A stretch of DNA of 64,000 nt from Mycolicibacterium neoaurum (GCF_036946495.1 NZ_JAQIIX010000001.1:124001-188000); one strand, 5' to 3'; counted from the first letter of the stretch, positions 1 to 11,470 are shown. Translations and numbers: made by a program. Notes: generated by a model from the sequence alone, not told the origin.

Positions 1-18
1 GCCAGATGGTCGTCGGTT

Positions 19-42
19 ACCCGTGGCACGGGTGGTACCCGT
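19..42. promoter_or_regulatory. Overlapping dyads downstream of aconitase
   Basis: Two dyads share a strand here. ACCCGTG/CACGGGT (19-33, one-base loop) overlaps ACGGGT/ACCCGT (28-42, three-base loop), so only one hairpin can form at a time. It lies just past the aconitase stop codon at the window edge. It could be a terminator or an operator for a gene outside the window; in M. tuberculosis a TetR-type gene follows acn. There is no T-run after the stem, so a classical intrinsic terminator is not shown. Confidence 0.35.
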
Positions 43-59
43 TACGTCTTTCCGGTCTC

Positions 60-2882
<2,823 letters not shown>

Positions 2883-3089
2883 ATCAACTCCCGGTTAGAT
2901 CCTGCCGGCGACGGGCTGTGTCGGCGGCATGCTGACCCTAACAGTACGCTTGTCCTGCAAGGCGGGGAGGGTCGGGTCCAGTCTTGTCCAGTCGTCGGCT
3001 CGATGCGAGCCCGTCGGGGCAGATTTTCACGATGTGCGCCCGGTGAGTCGGATGTTCGGGCGTCGCATGCGCGGCGGTACGGTGCGGTG

Positions 3090-3623
3090 GTGACCGGACC
3101 GCACGTTGTGCCCTACCTTCCCGCCTACATCCCGCCGGGGATCGATATGAACCTGGTCAAGGATCAGGTGCGCGACGGCGGCGTCAGCGCCCCGGCCGGG
3201 GTCGATATCGCGGGTCTGCGCGAGGTGGTCTCGACGGCCAAGGCCGACGGGATCGACCTCAAGATCGTGGTGATCGACCAGAACCCGCCGATCGACACCC
3301 CGTTGCGAGATATAGCGACCGAGGTGGGGCAGGACTTCCCGGGATCGACGGTCCTGGCCATCAGCCCGTTCTATGCGGGCACCTACAGCCAGGAATTCGA
3401 CAGGGTCACCCTGGAGGCCGGTCAGGATCTCGCAAAAACGGGTGATCCCGTGCAATCTTCGAAGAATTTCGTCACCGAGTTGCAGACCCCGGACTTTCCG
3501 TGGACGCCGTTTACCGCAGTCCTTGTGCTCGCCGTTGCCGCTGCTGCCGTTTTGACCCGTGTGCTGCAGATACGTGCCAGGCGATCGGTTGCTGAAACTG
3601 CGACTCCGTCGTCGGCGGAGTAA
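3090..3623 (+). CDS. Small TPM-like membrane protein upstream of ripA (Rv1476-like)
   Basis: A protein of about 177 aa. A soluble N-terminal domain contains DLKIVVIDQNPP followed by TPLRDIATEVG. One C-terminal hydrophobic helix (about residues 138-158) and a short basic tail suggest anchoring in the plasma membrane. It resembles the conserved mycobacterial protein encoded directly before ripA (Rv1476), whose exact function I do not know. The frame is open back to 3003, but homologues begin close to the TGPH segment, so GTG at 3090 (or the adjacent GTG at 3087) is preferred. Its place before two peptidoglycan hydrolases suggests an envelope role, which is inference. Confidence 0.8.
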   Translation: MTGPHVVPYLPAYIPPGIDMNLVKDQVRDGGVSAPAGVDIAGLREVVSTAKADGIDLKIVVIDQNPPIDTPLRDIATEVGQDFPGSTVLAISPFYAGTYSQEFDRVTLEAGQDLAKTGDPVQSSKNFVTELQTPDFPWTPFTAVLVLAVAAAAVLTRVLQIRARRSVAETATPSSAE

Positions 3624-3678
3624 CGCCGCAACCCCTTTGTCGAATTCGAATATCACTATTCGATAACGCCGTTTCCAA

Positions 3679-3714
3679 TTACATTCATGTAATTTGTGAC
3701 TAAAGTTTCTTTAG
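3679..3714 (+). promoter_or_regulatory. Two short dyads in the AT-rich ripA upstream region
   Basis: The 210-bp gap before ripA is unusually AT-rich for this chromosome. It holds two inverted repeats in tandem: TTACAT/ATGTAA (3679-3692) and CTAAAG/CTTTAG with a TTT loop (3700-3714). They could be operator half-sites or small leader hairpins. No confident -35/-10 pair was identified. Confidence 0.35.
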
Positions 3715-3833
3715 GGCGTGATGTGACGTACGGTGCAAACAGTGTTTGGTGTTGCAGCTGTGGTTGATGTGACTGCTGACACTCACCCGCAGTGCCGTGT
3801 CGTCCGCGTTGAGCCCTAGGAGACCTGAGTCCC

Positions 3834-5300
3834 ATGAGACGCACCCCAGGCGCCTCCGCGTCCCGTTTCTACGGACGGATTTGCGCAGTCCCGGTCACCG
3901 TCGGCCTGTTGTGCGCCGGTGTCCTCCCGGACGGTCCGATCGCCGCGCCGATCGCGATCGCCGATCCGGCCAAACCCGAGGGCATTGCAGCCCTGGTGGC
4001 CGCCGTCGCCGATGCGAACCAGAGATTGCAGGATCTCGGTGCGGCCGTGCAGGTTCAGCAGGAGAGTGTGAACAAGGCACTGCTCGACGTGCAGAACGCG
4101 CGCGACAACGCCGCCGCGGCGGCCGCCGAGGTGGAGGCGAGCCGACGGGGCGTCGACGACGCCAACACCGCCATCGCCGACGCGCAGCGCCGCGTCGACA
4201 CCTATGCCGTGGCCGCCTACGTGAACGGCCCGTCGGCCTCCTATCTGACCGCCGCCGACCCCGACGCCGCCCTGCAGACCGCTGCCGCGGGGCAGGCGCT
4301 GGCCGCCAACTCACAGCAGGTGCTCGGTGATCTGCAGAAGGCGCGGACCGAGCAGGTCAACCGAGAGTCCGCGGCGCGGCTGGCCAAACAGAATGCCGAC
4401 AAGGCCGCGGCCGACGCACAATCCAGTCAGGACGCCGCCGTCGCCAGCCTCACCCAGGCTCAGCAGACGTTCGGTTCCCAGCAGCAGGAGCTGGACCGGC
4501 TGACCGCCGAACGCGCTGCCGCACAGGCGAAGTTGGACGCCGCCCGGCCGCTGGCGGCGCCGTCGGCCCCGGCTGCCCCCACCGGCCGTGCCCCGGCCGC
4601 GCCCACCGGTCGTGCGCCGGCCGCGCCGGGTCCGGCCGCACCCGGCGCGGACTGGGATCGCGCGCCCGGCGGCGCACCGGCTCCGGCGCAGGCAAGCGAA
4701 TGGGATCTGACCCTGCCCGCCATCCCCAGCGCCTTCGTCAGCGGTGACCCGATCGCCATCATCAACGCGATCCTGGGCATCATGCAGACCTCGGCCCAGT
4801 TGACCGCCGACATGGGGCGCAACTTCCTGCAGAAGCTCGGTATCTTGCCCACCCCGACCGGTTTCACCAACAACGGGGCCATTCCCCGGGTGAACGGCCA
4901 GGCGGCCTCGGAGTACGTCATCAAGCGGGGGATGTCGCAGATCGGCGTGCCGTACTCCTGGGGTGGCGGCAACGCCGCGGGCAAGAGCAATGGCATCGAC
5001 GGTGGTGCCGGCACGGTGGGATTCGACTGCTCGGGTCTGGTGCTCTACGCCTTCGCCGGGGTCGGTATCAAGCTGCCGCACTACTCCGGGGCGCAGTACG
5101 ACATGGGCCGCAAGATCCCGACGTCGCAGATGCGACGCGGTGACGTGTTGTTCTGGGGACCCGGCGGCAGTCAGCACGTCGCGATCTACCTGGGCAACAA
5201 CCAGATGCTCGAAGCCCCCTACACCGGCTCGACCGTCAAGATCTCACCGGTGCGCACCAGCGGGATGACCCCGTACGCCGTCCGTTACATCGAGTACTAG
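3834..5300 (+). CDS. ripA: Peptidoglycan endopeptidase RipA (NlpC/P60)
   Basis: A 488-aa secreted D,L-endopeptidase that cleaves peptide stems of peptidoglycan during septum resolution. Parts in order: a signal peptide (about residues 1-43); a long alpha-helical, coiled-coil-prone segment rich in Ala, Gln and Asp (about 50-240); a Pro/Ala linker with repeated PAAPTGRA units; and the NlpC/P60 domain (about 360-488). The catalytic Cys399 is in GFDCSGLVLYAF and His448 is in SQHVAIYL. An ATG start at 3834 follows TAGGAG. Only 25 nt separate it from ripB, so they are probably co-transcribed. It matches the RipA (Rv1477) layout and length. The N-terminal coil is known in RipA to restrain the catalytic domain until processed. 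Confidence 0.96.
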   Translation: MRRTPGASASRFYGRICAVPVTVGLLCAGVLPDGPIAAPIAIADPAKPEGIAALVAAVADANQRLQDLGAAVQVQQESVNKALLDVQNARDNAAAAAAEVEASRRGVDDANTAIADAQRRVDTYAVAAYVNGPSASYLTAADPDAALQTAAAGQALAANSQQVLGDLQKARTEQVNRESAARLAKQNADKAAADAQSSQDAAVASLTQAQQTFGSQQQELDRLTAERAAAQAKLDAARPLAAPSAPAAPTGRAPAAPTGRAPAAPGPAAPGADWDRAPGGAPAPAQASEWDLTLPAIPSAFVSGDPIAIINAILGIMQTSAQLTADMGRNFLQKLGILPTPTGFTNNGAIPRVNGQAASEYVIKRGMSQIGVPYSWGGGNAAGKSNGIDGGAGTVGFDCSGLVLYAFAGVGIKLPHYSGAQYDMGRKIPTSQMRRGDVLFWGPGGSQHVAIYLGNNQMLEAPYTGSTVKISPVRTSGMTPYAVRYIEY

Positions 5301-5325
5301 AAGCACTGACTACGTAGGGAATTCC

Positions 5326-6039
5326 TTGAACTCCACACGATTTCGTACATTGACCCGGGTGCTGGCAGCACTGGCGGTGGCCGCTGCGATGGCCATCGGT
5401 GCCGCGGCACCCGCCACCGCCGACCCGGGGGAGTGGGACCCGACTTTGCCCGCGCGTCCGAGTTCGGGAGCCCCCGGTGATCCGGTGGCCATCGCCAACG
5501 CCTCCTTCCAGGTCAGCAAGATCGCGCTGGAGACCACCCAGAGCCTCGGATCGAAGTTCCTGCAGTCCATCGGTCTGGCACCCGCACCGGCCGCCTCGAC
5601 CGGCGGCCTGCTGCCCGGCGCCCGGGTGCGCGGCCCGCAGGCCATCGAGTATGTGATCCGCCGTGGCGGTTCCCAGATCGGCGTCCCGTACTCATGGGGC
5701 GGCGGAACCCTGACCGGCCCGGGCCCCGGTGTCGACTACGACGACGGCAAGATCGGCTACGACTGCTCAGGTTTCACCCGCTACGCCTTCGCCGGTGTCG
5801 GCGTCCAGATCCCCAAGTATTCCGGCGACCAGTACACCTCCGGCGGTCGCGCCATCTCCCCGTCGCAGGCCAAGCGCGGCGATCTGATCTTCTGGGGCCC
5901 GGGCGGCAGTCAGCACGTGGCCATCTATCTGGGTGGCGGCAAGATGCTGGAGGCCTCCGGTTCGGCGGGCAAGGTGACCGTCAGCCCGCTGCGCACTGCC
6001 GGGATGTCCCCGCACCTGGTGCGCGTCATCGAGTCCTGA
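5326..6039 (+). CDS. ripB: Peptidoglycan endopeptidase RipB (NlpC/P60)
   Basis: A 237-aa secreted paralogue of RipA without the coiled-coil region. A signal peptide ends near ATADP (about residue 30). A short segment repeating the DPTLPA...GDPVAIANA stretch also seen in RipA leads into the NlpC/P60 domain. Cys147 (GYDCSGFTRYAF) and His197 (SQHVAIYL) form the catalytic pair. The TTG start at 5326 follows a TAGGGA box by about 7 nt, and no better start precedes the signal peptide. It is probably in one transcript with ripA. Without an autoinhibitory coil it is likely constitutively active, as described for RipB. Confidence 0.94.
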   Translation: MNSTRFRTLTRVLAALAVAAAMAIGAAAPATADPGEWDPTLPARPSSGAPGDPVAIANASFQVSKIALETTQSLGSKFLQSIGLAPAPAASTGGLLPGARVRGPQAIEYVIRRGGSQIGVPYSWGGGTLTGPGPGVDYDDGKIGYDCSGFTRYAFAGVGVQIPKYSGDQYTSGGRAISPSQAKRGDLIFWGPGGSQHVAIYLGGGKMLEASGSAGKVTVSPLRTAGMSPHLVRVIES

Positions 6040-6177
6040 CCCACGCGGCACGCCGGGCGGGCGACGTCGACGGATTCCGGACTGCCTGGAATAGTTGACG
6101 GCGGACGCCCGGCCAGCTCGGCGGTCGCCACCGTAGTCCAGCGATTTTGTTGTAGATCGACCGTGGGAGGAAGCTAG

Positions 6178-7314
6178 ATGACGTCACCGAGTGGGCCGCC
6201 GCAGGGCGCCGGAGGCTATCAAGGCCCGGCCCCGACGCAGGGCTACCCGCCCGGCACGCAGAGCGCACCGCCCGCGGGTTCCGGCCTGCAGCAGGAGGTG
6301 CACGCCCTCGAGCGCGCGATCTTCGAGGTCAAGCGCATCATCGTCGGTCAGGACCGACTGGTCGAGCGCATGCTCGTCGGGTTGCTCGCCAAGGGCCACG
6401 TGCTCCTGGAGGGCGTTCCGGGTGTGGCCAAGACGCTCGCCGTGGAGACCTTCGCCAAGGTGGTCGGCGGAACCTTCGCCCGCATCCAGTTCACGCCGGA
6501 CCTGGTGCCCACCGATATCGTCGGCACCCGCATCTACCGCCAGGGCCAGGAGGAGTTCGATATCGAACTCGGTCCGGTCGTGGTGAACTTCCTGCTCGCC
6601 GATGAGATCAACCGTGCGCCCGCAAAGGTGCAGTCCGCGCTGCTCGAGGTCATGGCCGAGCGCAAGATCTCCATCGGTGGAAAGACCTTCCCGCTGCCGA
6701 CGCCGTTCCTGGTGATGGCCACCCAGAACCCGATCGAGCAGGAGGGCGTGTACCAGCTGCCCGAGGCCCAGCGCGACCGCTTCCTGTTCAAACTCAACGT
6801 CGACTACCCGTCGCCGGAGGAAGAGCGCGAGATCATCTACCGGATGGGCGTGAAACCGCCTGAGCCCAAGCAGATCCTGAACACCGGTGACCTGCTGCGG
6901 TTGCAGGAGGTGGCCGCCAACAACTTCGTGCACCACGCGCTGGTCGACTACGTGGTGCGCATCGTCACCGCGACCCGCGAGCCGGAGAAGTTCGGCATGC
7001 CCGACGCGAAGTCCTGGATCGCCTATGGTGCTTCACCGCGCGCCTCGCTCGGCATCATCTCGGCATCGCGGGCCCTTGCGCTCGTGCGCGGCCGTGACTA
7101 TGTCATCCCTCAGGACGTCGTCGAGGTGATCCCGGATGTGCTGCGGCACCGTCTGGTGCTCACCTATGACGCGCTGGCCGACGAGGTCTCGTCGGAGACC
7201 GTGATCAACCGGATCATGCAGACCGTCGGTCTCCCGCAGGTCAATGCCATTCCGCAGCAGGGTAACTCGGCGCCTCCCGGGGTGCCCGCCGCGGCGGCGG
7301 CCGGCGGTCGGTGA
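6178..7314 (+). CDS. moxR1: MoxR-family AAA+ ATPase
   Basis: A 378-aa MoxR-type ATPase, thought to act as a chaperone for maturation of partner proteins. A Pro/Gly/Gln-rich N-terminal tail (about 1-38) precedes the AAA+ core. Walker A is GVPGVAKT, Walker B is LLADEINRAPAK, and sensor 1 is VMATQNPIEQEG. The lid domain follows from about residue 240. GGGAGGAA lies 6 nt before the ATG. Its stop overlaps the GTG of the DUF58 frame, and a VWA protein follows, giving the standard MoxR-DUF58-VWA arrangement (Rv1479-Rv1481). Confidence 0.94.
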   Translation: MTSPSGPPQGAGGYQGPAPTQGYPPGTQSAPPAGSGLQQEVHALERAIFEVKRIIVGQDRLVERMLVGLLAKGHVLLEGVPGVAKTLAVETFAKVVGGTFARIQFTPDLVPTDIVGTRIYRQGQEEFDIELGPVVVNFLLADEINRAPAKVQSALLEVMAERKISIGGKTFPLPTPFLVMATQNPIEQEGVYQLPEAQRDRFLFKLNVDYPSPEEEREIIYRMGVKPPEPKQILNTGDLLRLQEVAANNFVHHALVDYVVRIVTATREPEKFGMPDAKSWIAYGASPRASLGIISASRALALVRGRDYVIPQDVVEVIPDVLRHRLVLTYDALADEVSSETVINRIMQTVGLPQVNAIPQQGNSAPPGVPAAAAAGGR

Positions 7315-7413
7315 CCGGGACCGGCAGGCGCGCGGTCGACCTGCCCTCGCTCAAGCGCGGCGAGATCCGCGACCCCCGCACTGAGTGCGGCGCTGCGCAA
7401 ACTAGAGCTCACG
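7311..7413 (+). other. Out-of-frame 5' part of the DUF58 gene (apparent 1-nt frameshift)
   Basis: From GTG 7311, overlapping the moxR stop, the frame reads VTGTGRRAVDLPSLKRGEIR then DP. This looks like the expected start of an Rv1480-type protein. After a run of five Cs (7373-7377) it leaves the homologous frame and stops at 7446-7448. With four Cs the reading would continue as DP-ALSAALRKLEL into the main frame, as homologues do. The sequence therefore shows either a real frameshift or a homopolymer error. The upstream part of the main frame has no ATG, GTG or TTG start before 7414. Confidence 0.75.
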
Positions 7414-8262
7414 GTGCGCCGCAAGCTCGACGGTGTGCTGCACGGTGACCACCTCGGCCTGATTCCCGGTCCGGGTTCCGAGCCGGGGGAGTCCCGGATG
7501 TACCAGCCCGGCGACGATGTCCGCCGGATGGACTGGTCGGTCACCGCACGCACCACCCAGCCACATGTGCGGCAGATGATCGCCGACCGGGAGTTGGAAA
7601 CCTGGTTGGTGGTGGACGTTTCGTCCAGCCTGGACTTCGGCACGACCGGCTGTGAGAAGCGGGATCTGGCGGTCGCCGCGGCGGCGGCCATCACGTTTCT
7701 CAACAGCGGTGGTGGCAACCGGATCGGCGCGGTGATCTCCAATGGCGAGACGATGAAACGGGTGCCCGCGCTGTCGGGCCGATTGCACGAGCAGGAGTTG
7801 TTGCGCGCCATCGCGACAACACCGCAGGCGCCGCTGGGTGTGCGCGGTGACCTCGCGGGTGCCATCGACGCGTTGCGGCGACCGGAGCGTCGGCGGGGCA
7901 TGGCCGTCATCATCAGTGACTTCCTCGGACCCATCGACTGGATGCGGCCGTTGCGGGCCATCTCCGGCCGACATGAGGTGCTGGGCATCGAGATCATCGA
8001 TCCCCGTGATGTCGAGCTGCCCGATGTCGGCGATGTCGTCCTTCAGGACACCGAATCCGGGGTCACCCGCGAATTCACCATCGATGAGAAGCTGCGCGAC
8101 GATTTCGCCAGGGCCTCGGCCGCGCACCGCGCCGAGGTCGCCCGCACGCTGCGCCGCTGCGATGCGCCGCTGCTCACGTTGCGCACCGACGGGGACTGGA
8201 TTGCCGATGTGGTGCGCTTCGTCGCGGACAGGCGCCGGGGTGCCATGGCGGGTGGGCGGTAG
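7414..8262 (+). CDS. DUF58 protein of the MoxR operon (Rv1480-like), 5' end frameshifted
   Basis: The uninterrupted frame encodes 282 aa of a DUF58 protein, a likely MoxR partner of unknown biochemical role. The DUF58 hallmark GDDVRRMDWSVTARTTQPHV is present, followed by a VWA-like fold (LVVDVSSSLDFG) and MAVIISDFLGP. Homologues have about 35 more N-terminal residues. These are encoded out of frame from GTG 7311 because of one extra C in the run at 7373-7377. If the extra base is a sequencing error, the gene is intact from 7311. If real, translation would depend on the internal GTG 7414, which has no clear ribosome-binding site, and the first helix would be lost. Confidence 0.85.
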   Translation: MRRKLDGVLHGDHLGLIPGPGSEPGESRMYQPGDDVRRMDWSVTARTTQPHVRQMIADRELETWLVVDVSSSLDFGTTGCEKRDLAVAAAAAITFLNSGGGNRIGAVISNGETMKRVPALSGRLHEQELLRAIATTPQAPLGVRGDLAGAIDALRRPERRRGMAVIISDFLGPIDWMRPLRAISGRHEVLGIEIIDPRDVELPDVGDVVLQDTESGVTREFTIDEKLRDDFARASAAHRAEVARTLRRCDAPLLTLRTDGDWIADVVRFVADRRRGAMAGGR

Positions 8263-8302
8263 CGTGGTTGAGGCACATCAATACTGAAATGACTAGGCAC
8301 AC

Positions 8303-9310
8303 ATGACATTGCCGTTGCTCGGGCCGATGAGCCTGTCGGGTTTCGAACACAAATGGTTCTTTTTGTTCCTGCTCGCGGTGCTGGGCCTTGTCGTCCTCTA
8401 CATCGTGGTGCAGCGGGCGCGTAAACAGCGGATCCTGCGGTTCGCCAACATGGAACTGCTGGAGCGGGTGGCGCCCAAGCAGCCGAGTAGGTGGCGGCAT
8501 CTGCCCGCCATCCTGCTCATCGCCGCGCTGACCCTGCTGACCGTCGCGATGGCCGGTCCGACCAATGACGTTCGCATCCCGCGCAACCGCGCCGTGGTCA
8601 TGCTCGTCATCGACGTCTCGCAGTCCATGCGGGCCACCGATGTGGCGCCCAGCAGGCTGGTTGCCGCCCAGGAGGCGGCCAAGCAGTTCGCCGATCAGCT
8701 GACCCCGGGCATCAACCTCGGTCTCATCGCCTACGCGGGTACCGCCACGGTCTTGGTCTCCCCGACGACCAACCGCGAGGCCACCAAGAACGGTATCGAC
8801 AAGCTTCAGTTGGCCGATCGCACCGCCACCGGCGAGGGCATCTTCACCGCGCTGCAGGCGATCGCCACCGTCGGTGCGGTGATCGGCGGCGGTGACGAGC
8901 CCCCGCCCGCGCGCATCGTGCTGATGAGCGACGGTAAGGAGACGGTGCCGTCGAATCCGGACAACCCCAAGGGCGCCTATACCGCCGCGCGCACCGCCAA
9001 GGACCAGGGTGTGCCGATCTCGACGGTGTCCTTCGGCACGCCGTACGGCTATGTCGAGATCAACGAACAGCGCCAACCGGTTCCGGTCGATGACGAGATG
9101 TTGGCCAAGATCGCCGAACTCTCCGGGGGCGAGGCCTTCACCGCCTCCAGCCTGGAACAGCTCAAGGCGGTGTTCAGCTCGCTGCAGGAGCAGATCGGGT
9201 ACGAGACCATGAAGGGCGATGCCAGTGTCGGCTGGCTGCGCCTCGGCGCACTGGTGCTCGCGCTGGCCGCACTGGCGGCGCTGCTGATCAACCGCCGGCT
9301 ACCCGGCTAG
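8303..9310 (+). CDS. VWA-domain membrane protein (Rv1481-like)
   Basis: A 335-aa BatA-like membrane protein. Two N-terminal helices (about 18-36 and 65-83) precede a VWA domain with the MIDAS motif DVSQS (about residue 102), then T and D positions further on. One C-terminal helix ends in a basic tail (LAALAALLINRRLPG). It probably displays a metal-dependent adhesion-type domain outside the membrane, as client or partner of the upstream MoxR ATPase. Length and sequence agree closely with Rv1481. It follows the DUF58 gene by 40 nt and is probably in the same operon. Its stop overlaps that of the convergent reductase gene by 4 nt. Confidence 0.92.
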   Translation: MTLPLLGPMSLSGFEHKWFFLFLLAVLGLVVLYIVVQRARKQRILRFANMELLERVAPKQPSRWRHLPAILLIAALTLLTVAMAGPTNDVRIPRNRAVVMLVIDVSQSMRATDVAPSRLVAAQEAAKQFADQLTPGINLGLIAYAGTATVLVSPTTNREATKNGIDKLQLADRTATGEGIFTALQAIATVGAVIGGGDEPPPARIVLMSDGKETVPSNPDNPKGAYTAARTAKDQGVPISTVSFGTPYGYVEINEQRQPVPVDDEMLAKIAELSGGEAFTASSLEQLKAVFSSLQEQIGYETMKGDASVGWLRLGALVLALAALAALLINRRLPG

Positions 9311-10383
9311 TAGCGGACGGTGCCGGCCGCCAGCGGCGGGTACTCACCCGAGCGGTGACCGTCGACCGTTGCGCCGGCGAACTGCAGCGCGGCCAGCAGT
9401 TCGGGTTCCACCGCCGGGCGCAGTCCGGGATCGGACACCGCGTCCAACCGGTGCACCTGTTCCTGCGTCAGTTCGATATCGAGCCCGGCCAGGTTGGTCT
9501 GGAGATGGTCGAGCCGGCGTGCGCCGAGGATCGGCACGACGGTCCCGGGCCGGGCGCGCAGCCAGGCCAGCGCGACGGCGGCCGAGGTGGTGCCCAGCTC
9601 ATCGGCGACCTCGCCGACGGCCTCGATGACGTCGAACTCATCCTCGGTCGGACCGCCGACGAAGGCGGCACGGGCCGAGTCGTGAACCTGTGCCCCGCGG
9701 CGGTACTTGCCGGACAGGAAGCCGTTCTGCAGCGGGCTCCACGGCACCAGCGCCAGGCCCTGGTCGAGCGCGAGCGGGGCCACTTCGGCCTCGACCCCGC
9801 GATTGAGCAGCGAATAGCCGATCTGAAGGGCCACCAGTGGCGTCCAGCCCTGCAGCAGTGCCCGCGTCTGGGCTTGCGCGGTCACCCAGGCCGGGATATT
9901 GGAGAAGCCCAGGTACCGGATCTTGCCCGCGCGCACGAGGTCGTCGAGGGTGCGCATGGTCTCCTCGATGGGGGTGTGCCGGTCCCAGTTGTGCAACCAG
10001 TAAAGGTCGATGTGGTCCGTGCGCAGCCGGCGCAGACTCTCCTCGAGTTGGGCGATGATCGAGCGCCTGCCCGCGCCCCCACCATTGGGATCGCCGGGGA
10101 ACATGTTGGTGAAGAACTTGGTGGCCAGGATGACACGATCACGCCGGTTCGGGTGGGCGGCGAAGTAGTCACCGAGGATCTTCTCGGAGTGTCCGTTGGT
10201 GTAGAAGTTGGCTGTGTCGACGAAGTTGCCGCCGTGGTCGAGATAGCTGGAGATGATGGCCGAGGCTTCCTCCGTGCTGCAGCCGGCGCCACCGGCATCT
10301 TCACCGAAGGTCATGGCTCCCAATGCAAATGGGCTGACACGCAGGCCGGAACGGCCGAGGGTGACGTAGTGGTCGAGTGACAT
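9307..10383 (-). CDS. Aldo/keto reductase
   Basis: A 358-aa NADPH-dependent aldo/keto reductase with a TIM-barrel fold. The catalytic tetrad is visible as Asp and Tyr in DTANFYTNG, Lys in LATKFFTN and His in LYWLHNWD. The C-terminal cofactor region has VPILGARRLDHLQTNL. The substrate cannot be told. The ATG at 10383 follows AAGGAGAT. It is divergent from an AraC regulator across 141 bp, a common arrangement in which the regulator controls the reductase. The pair sits between the MoxR operon and mabA, where H37Rv has a different gene (Rv1482c), so it looks like lineage-specific content. Confidence 0.92.
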   Translation of the reverse strand: MSLDHYVTLGRSGLRVSPFALGAMTFGEDAGGAGCSTEEASAIISSYLDHGGNFVDTANFYTNGHSEKILGDYFAAHPNRRDRVILATKFFTNMFPGDPNGGGAGRRSIIAQLEESLRRLRTDHIDLYWLHNWDRHTPIEETMRTLDDLVRAGKIRYLGFSNIPAWVTAQAQTRALLQGWTPLVALQIGYSLLNRGVEAEVAPLALDQGLALVPWSPLQNGFLSGKYRRGAQVHDSARAAFVGGPTEDEFDVIEAVGEVADELGTTSAAVALAWLRARPGTVVPILGARRLDHLQTNLAGLDIELTQEQVHRLDAVSDPGLRPAVEPELLAALQFAGATVDGHRSGEYPPLAAGTVRY

Positions 10384-10524
10384 CGGGATCTCCTTGATCG
10401 GATTGGTGATTTCCCTTCTGATGCAACCGTGACTGCGCGGTCCAGCGGTAGGCCGATCCGATCTGATTCCTGCCCGATCCGCTCAATATTGGTCTAATCG
10501 TGCTGTTCGTGATTCGCTGAGAGC

Positions 10525-11457
10525 ATGACCGCCGAGGGCATGACATCCGAGAGCAACACCGCAGCCTCGCTGTCCGAGCTCGGCCGGCTGGTGGACACGC
10601 ACGCGGTGGCGTCGATGACGACGACGATCGACGGGCTGCTGTTCTCCCGTGTCGACACGTCGGAGCCGGAGTACTCACTGACCGAGCCGCTGCTCGTGGT
10701 CATGGTGCAGGGGGCCAAGCGGATCCTGCTCGGTGACCAGATGATCGATTACCGCAGCGGCGACATCCTCGTGGTGGCCGCCGACCTTCCCGTGAGCGGG
10801 CACTTCGTCGGCGCCGATGCCGACACTCCGGCGCTCGGTGTCGGTATGGTGCTACGCCCGGCCGCGATCGCCGAACTGCTGCTCGCCGATCGTGGTCGGC
10901 TACATCGGGCAGACGTCAGCGGCCCGGCGGGCCCGGCAATGGCCAGCGGACCTGCCGAACCCGCGCTGCTCGACGCGGTGCTGCGGCTGAGTCGAATGGT
11001 GGAGCATCCCGAGGACGCCGCCGTGCTCGGCCCGCTCGTCGAAAAAGAGATCCTGTGGCGACTGCTCACCGGGCCGCATGGAGCACTGGTGGCGCGGATC
11101 GGCACCACCGGCGGGGTTGCGGCACACATCAACGGGACCATCCGCTGGATTCGCGACAACTATGCCGAGCCACTGCGCATCGCCGACCTCGCGGCACTGG
11201 CCGGGATGAGTCCTTCGTCGTTTCACCGGCACTTCCGTGCCGTCGCGTCGATGAGCCCGCTGCAGTTCCAGAAGCGGATCAGGCTTCAGCAGGCTCGGGC
11301 GATGCTGGCGGCTGATGCCGGCGATGTGGCCGGTGTCGGACACCTGGTCGGCTACGACAGCCCCACCCAGTTCAGCCGGGAATACCGCCGGATGTTCGGT
11401 GCGCCGCCGCGACGGGATATGGCCCGGGGGAGTGCGCCTGCCCCGCTGCTGCCGTGA
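10525..11457 (+). CDS. AraC-family transcriptional regulator
   Basis: A 310-aa cytoplasmic regulator. An AraC-type N-terminal cupin-like domain (about 30-180; LVVMVQGAKRILLGDQ, YRSGDILVVAADLPVSG) precedes a C-terminal double helix-turn-helix (about 210-305). The first HTH includes IADLAALAGMSPSSFHRHF. The second includes VGHLVGYDSPTQFSREYRRMFG. ATG 10525 and ATG 10540 are both possible starts. It is divergent from the aldo/keto reductase, its most likely target; the effector may be an aldehyde or small aromatic, which is inference. A 10-bp tandem repeat begins at its stop codon. Confidence 0.92.
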   Translation: MTAEGMTSESNTAASLSELGRLVDTHAVASMTTTIDGLLFSRVDTSEPEYSLTEPLLVVMVQGAKRILLGDQMIDYRSGDILVVAADLPVSGHFVGADADTPALGVGMVLRPAAIAELLLADRGRLHRADVSGPAGPAMASGPAEPALLDAVLRLSRMVEHPEDAAVLGPLVEKEILWRLLTGPHGALVARIGTTGGVAAHINGTIRWIRDNYAEPLRIADLAALAGMSPSSFHRHFRAVASMSPLQFQKRIRLQQARAMLAADAGDVAGVGHLVGYDSPTQFSREYRRMFGAPPRRDMARGSAPAPLLP

Positions 11458-11470
11458 TCGGCCGTGATCG
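11451..11470 (+). repeat. Perfect 10-bp tandem repeat before mabA
   Basis: GCCGTGATCG occurs twice back to back. The first copy contains the AraC stop codon and the second lies in the mabA upstream region. It may be replication slippage or a paired binding site. Confidence 0.7.

Noticed and set aside
4560..4650. Pro/Ala repeat DNA as a possible mobile or CRISPR-like repeat
   Set aside because: It is the in-frame PAAPTGRA linker of RipA, a protein-level repeat.
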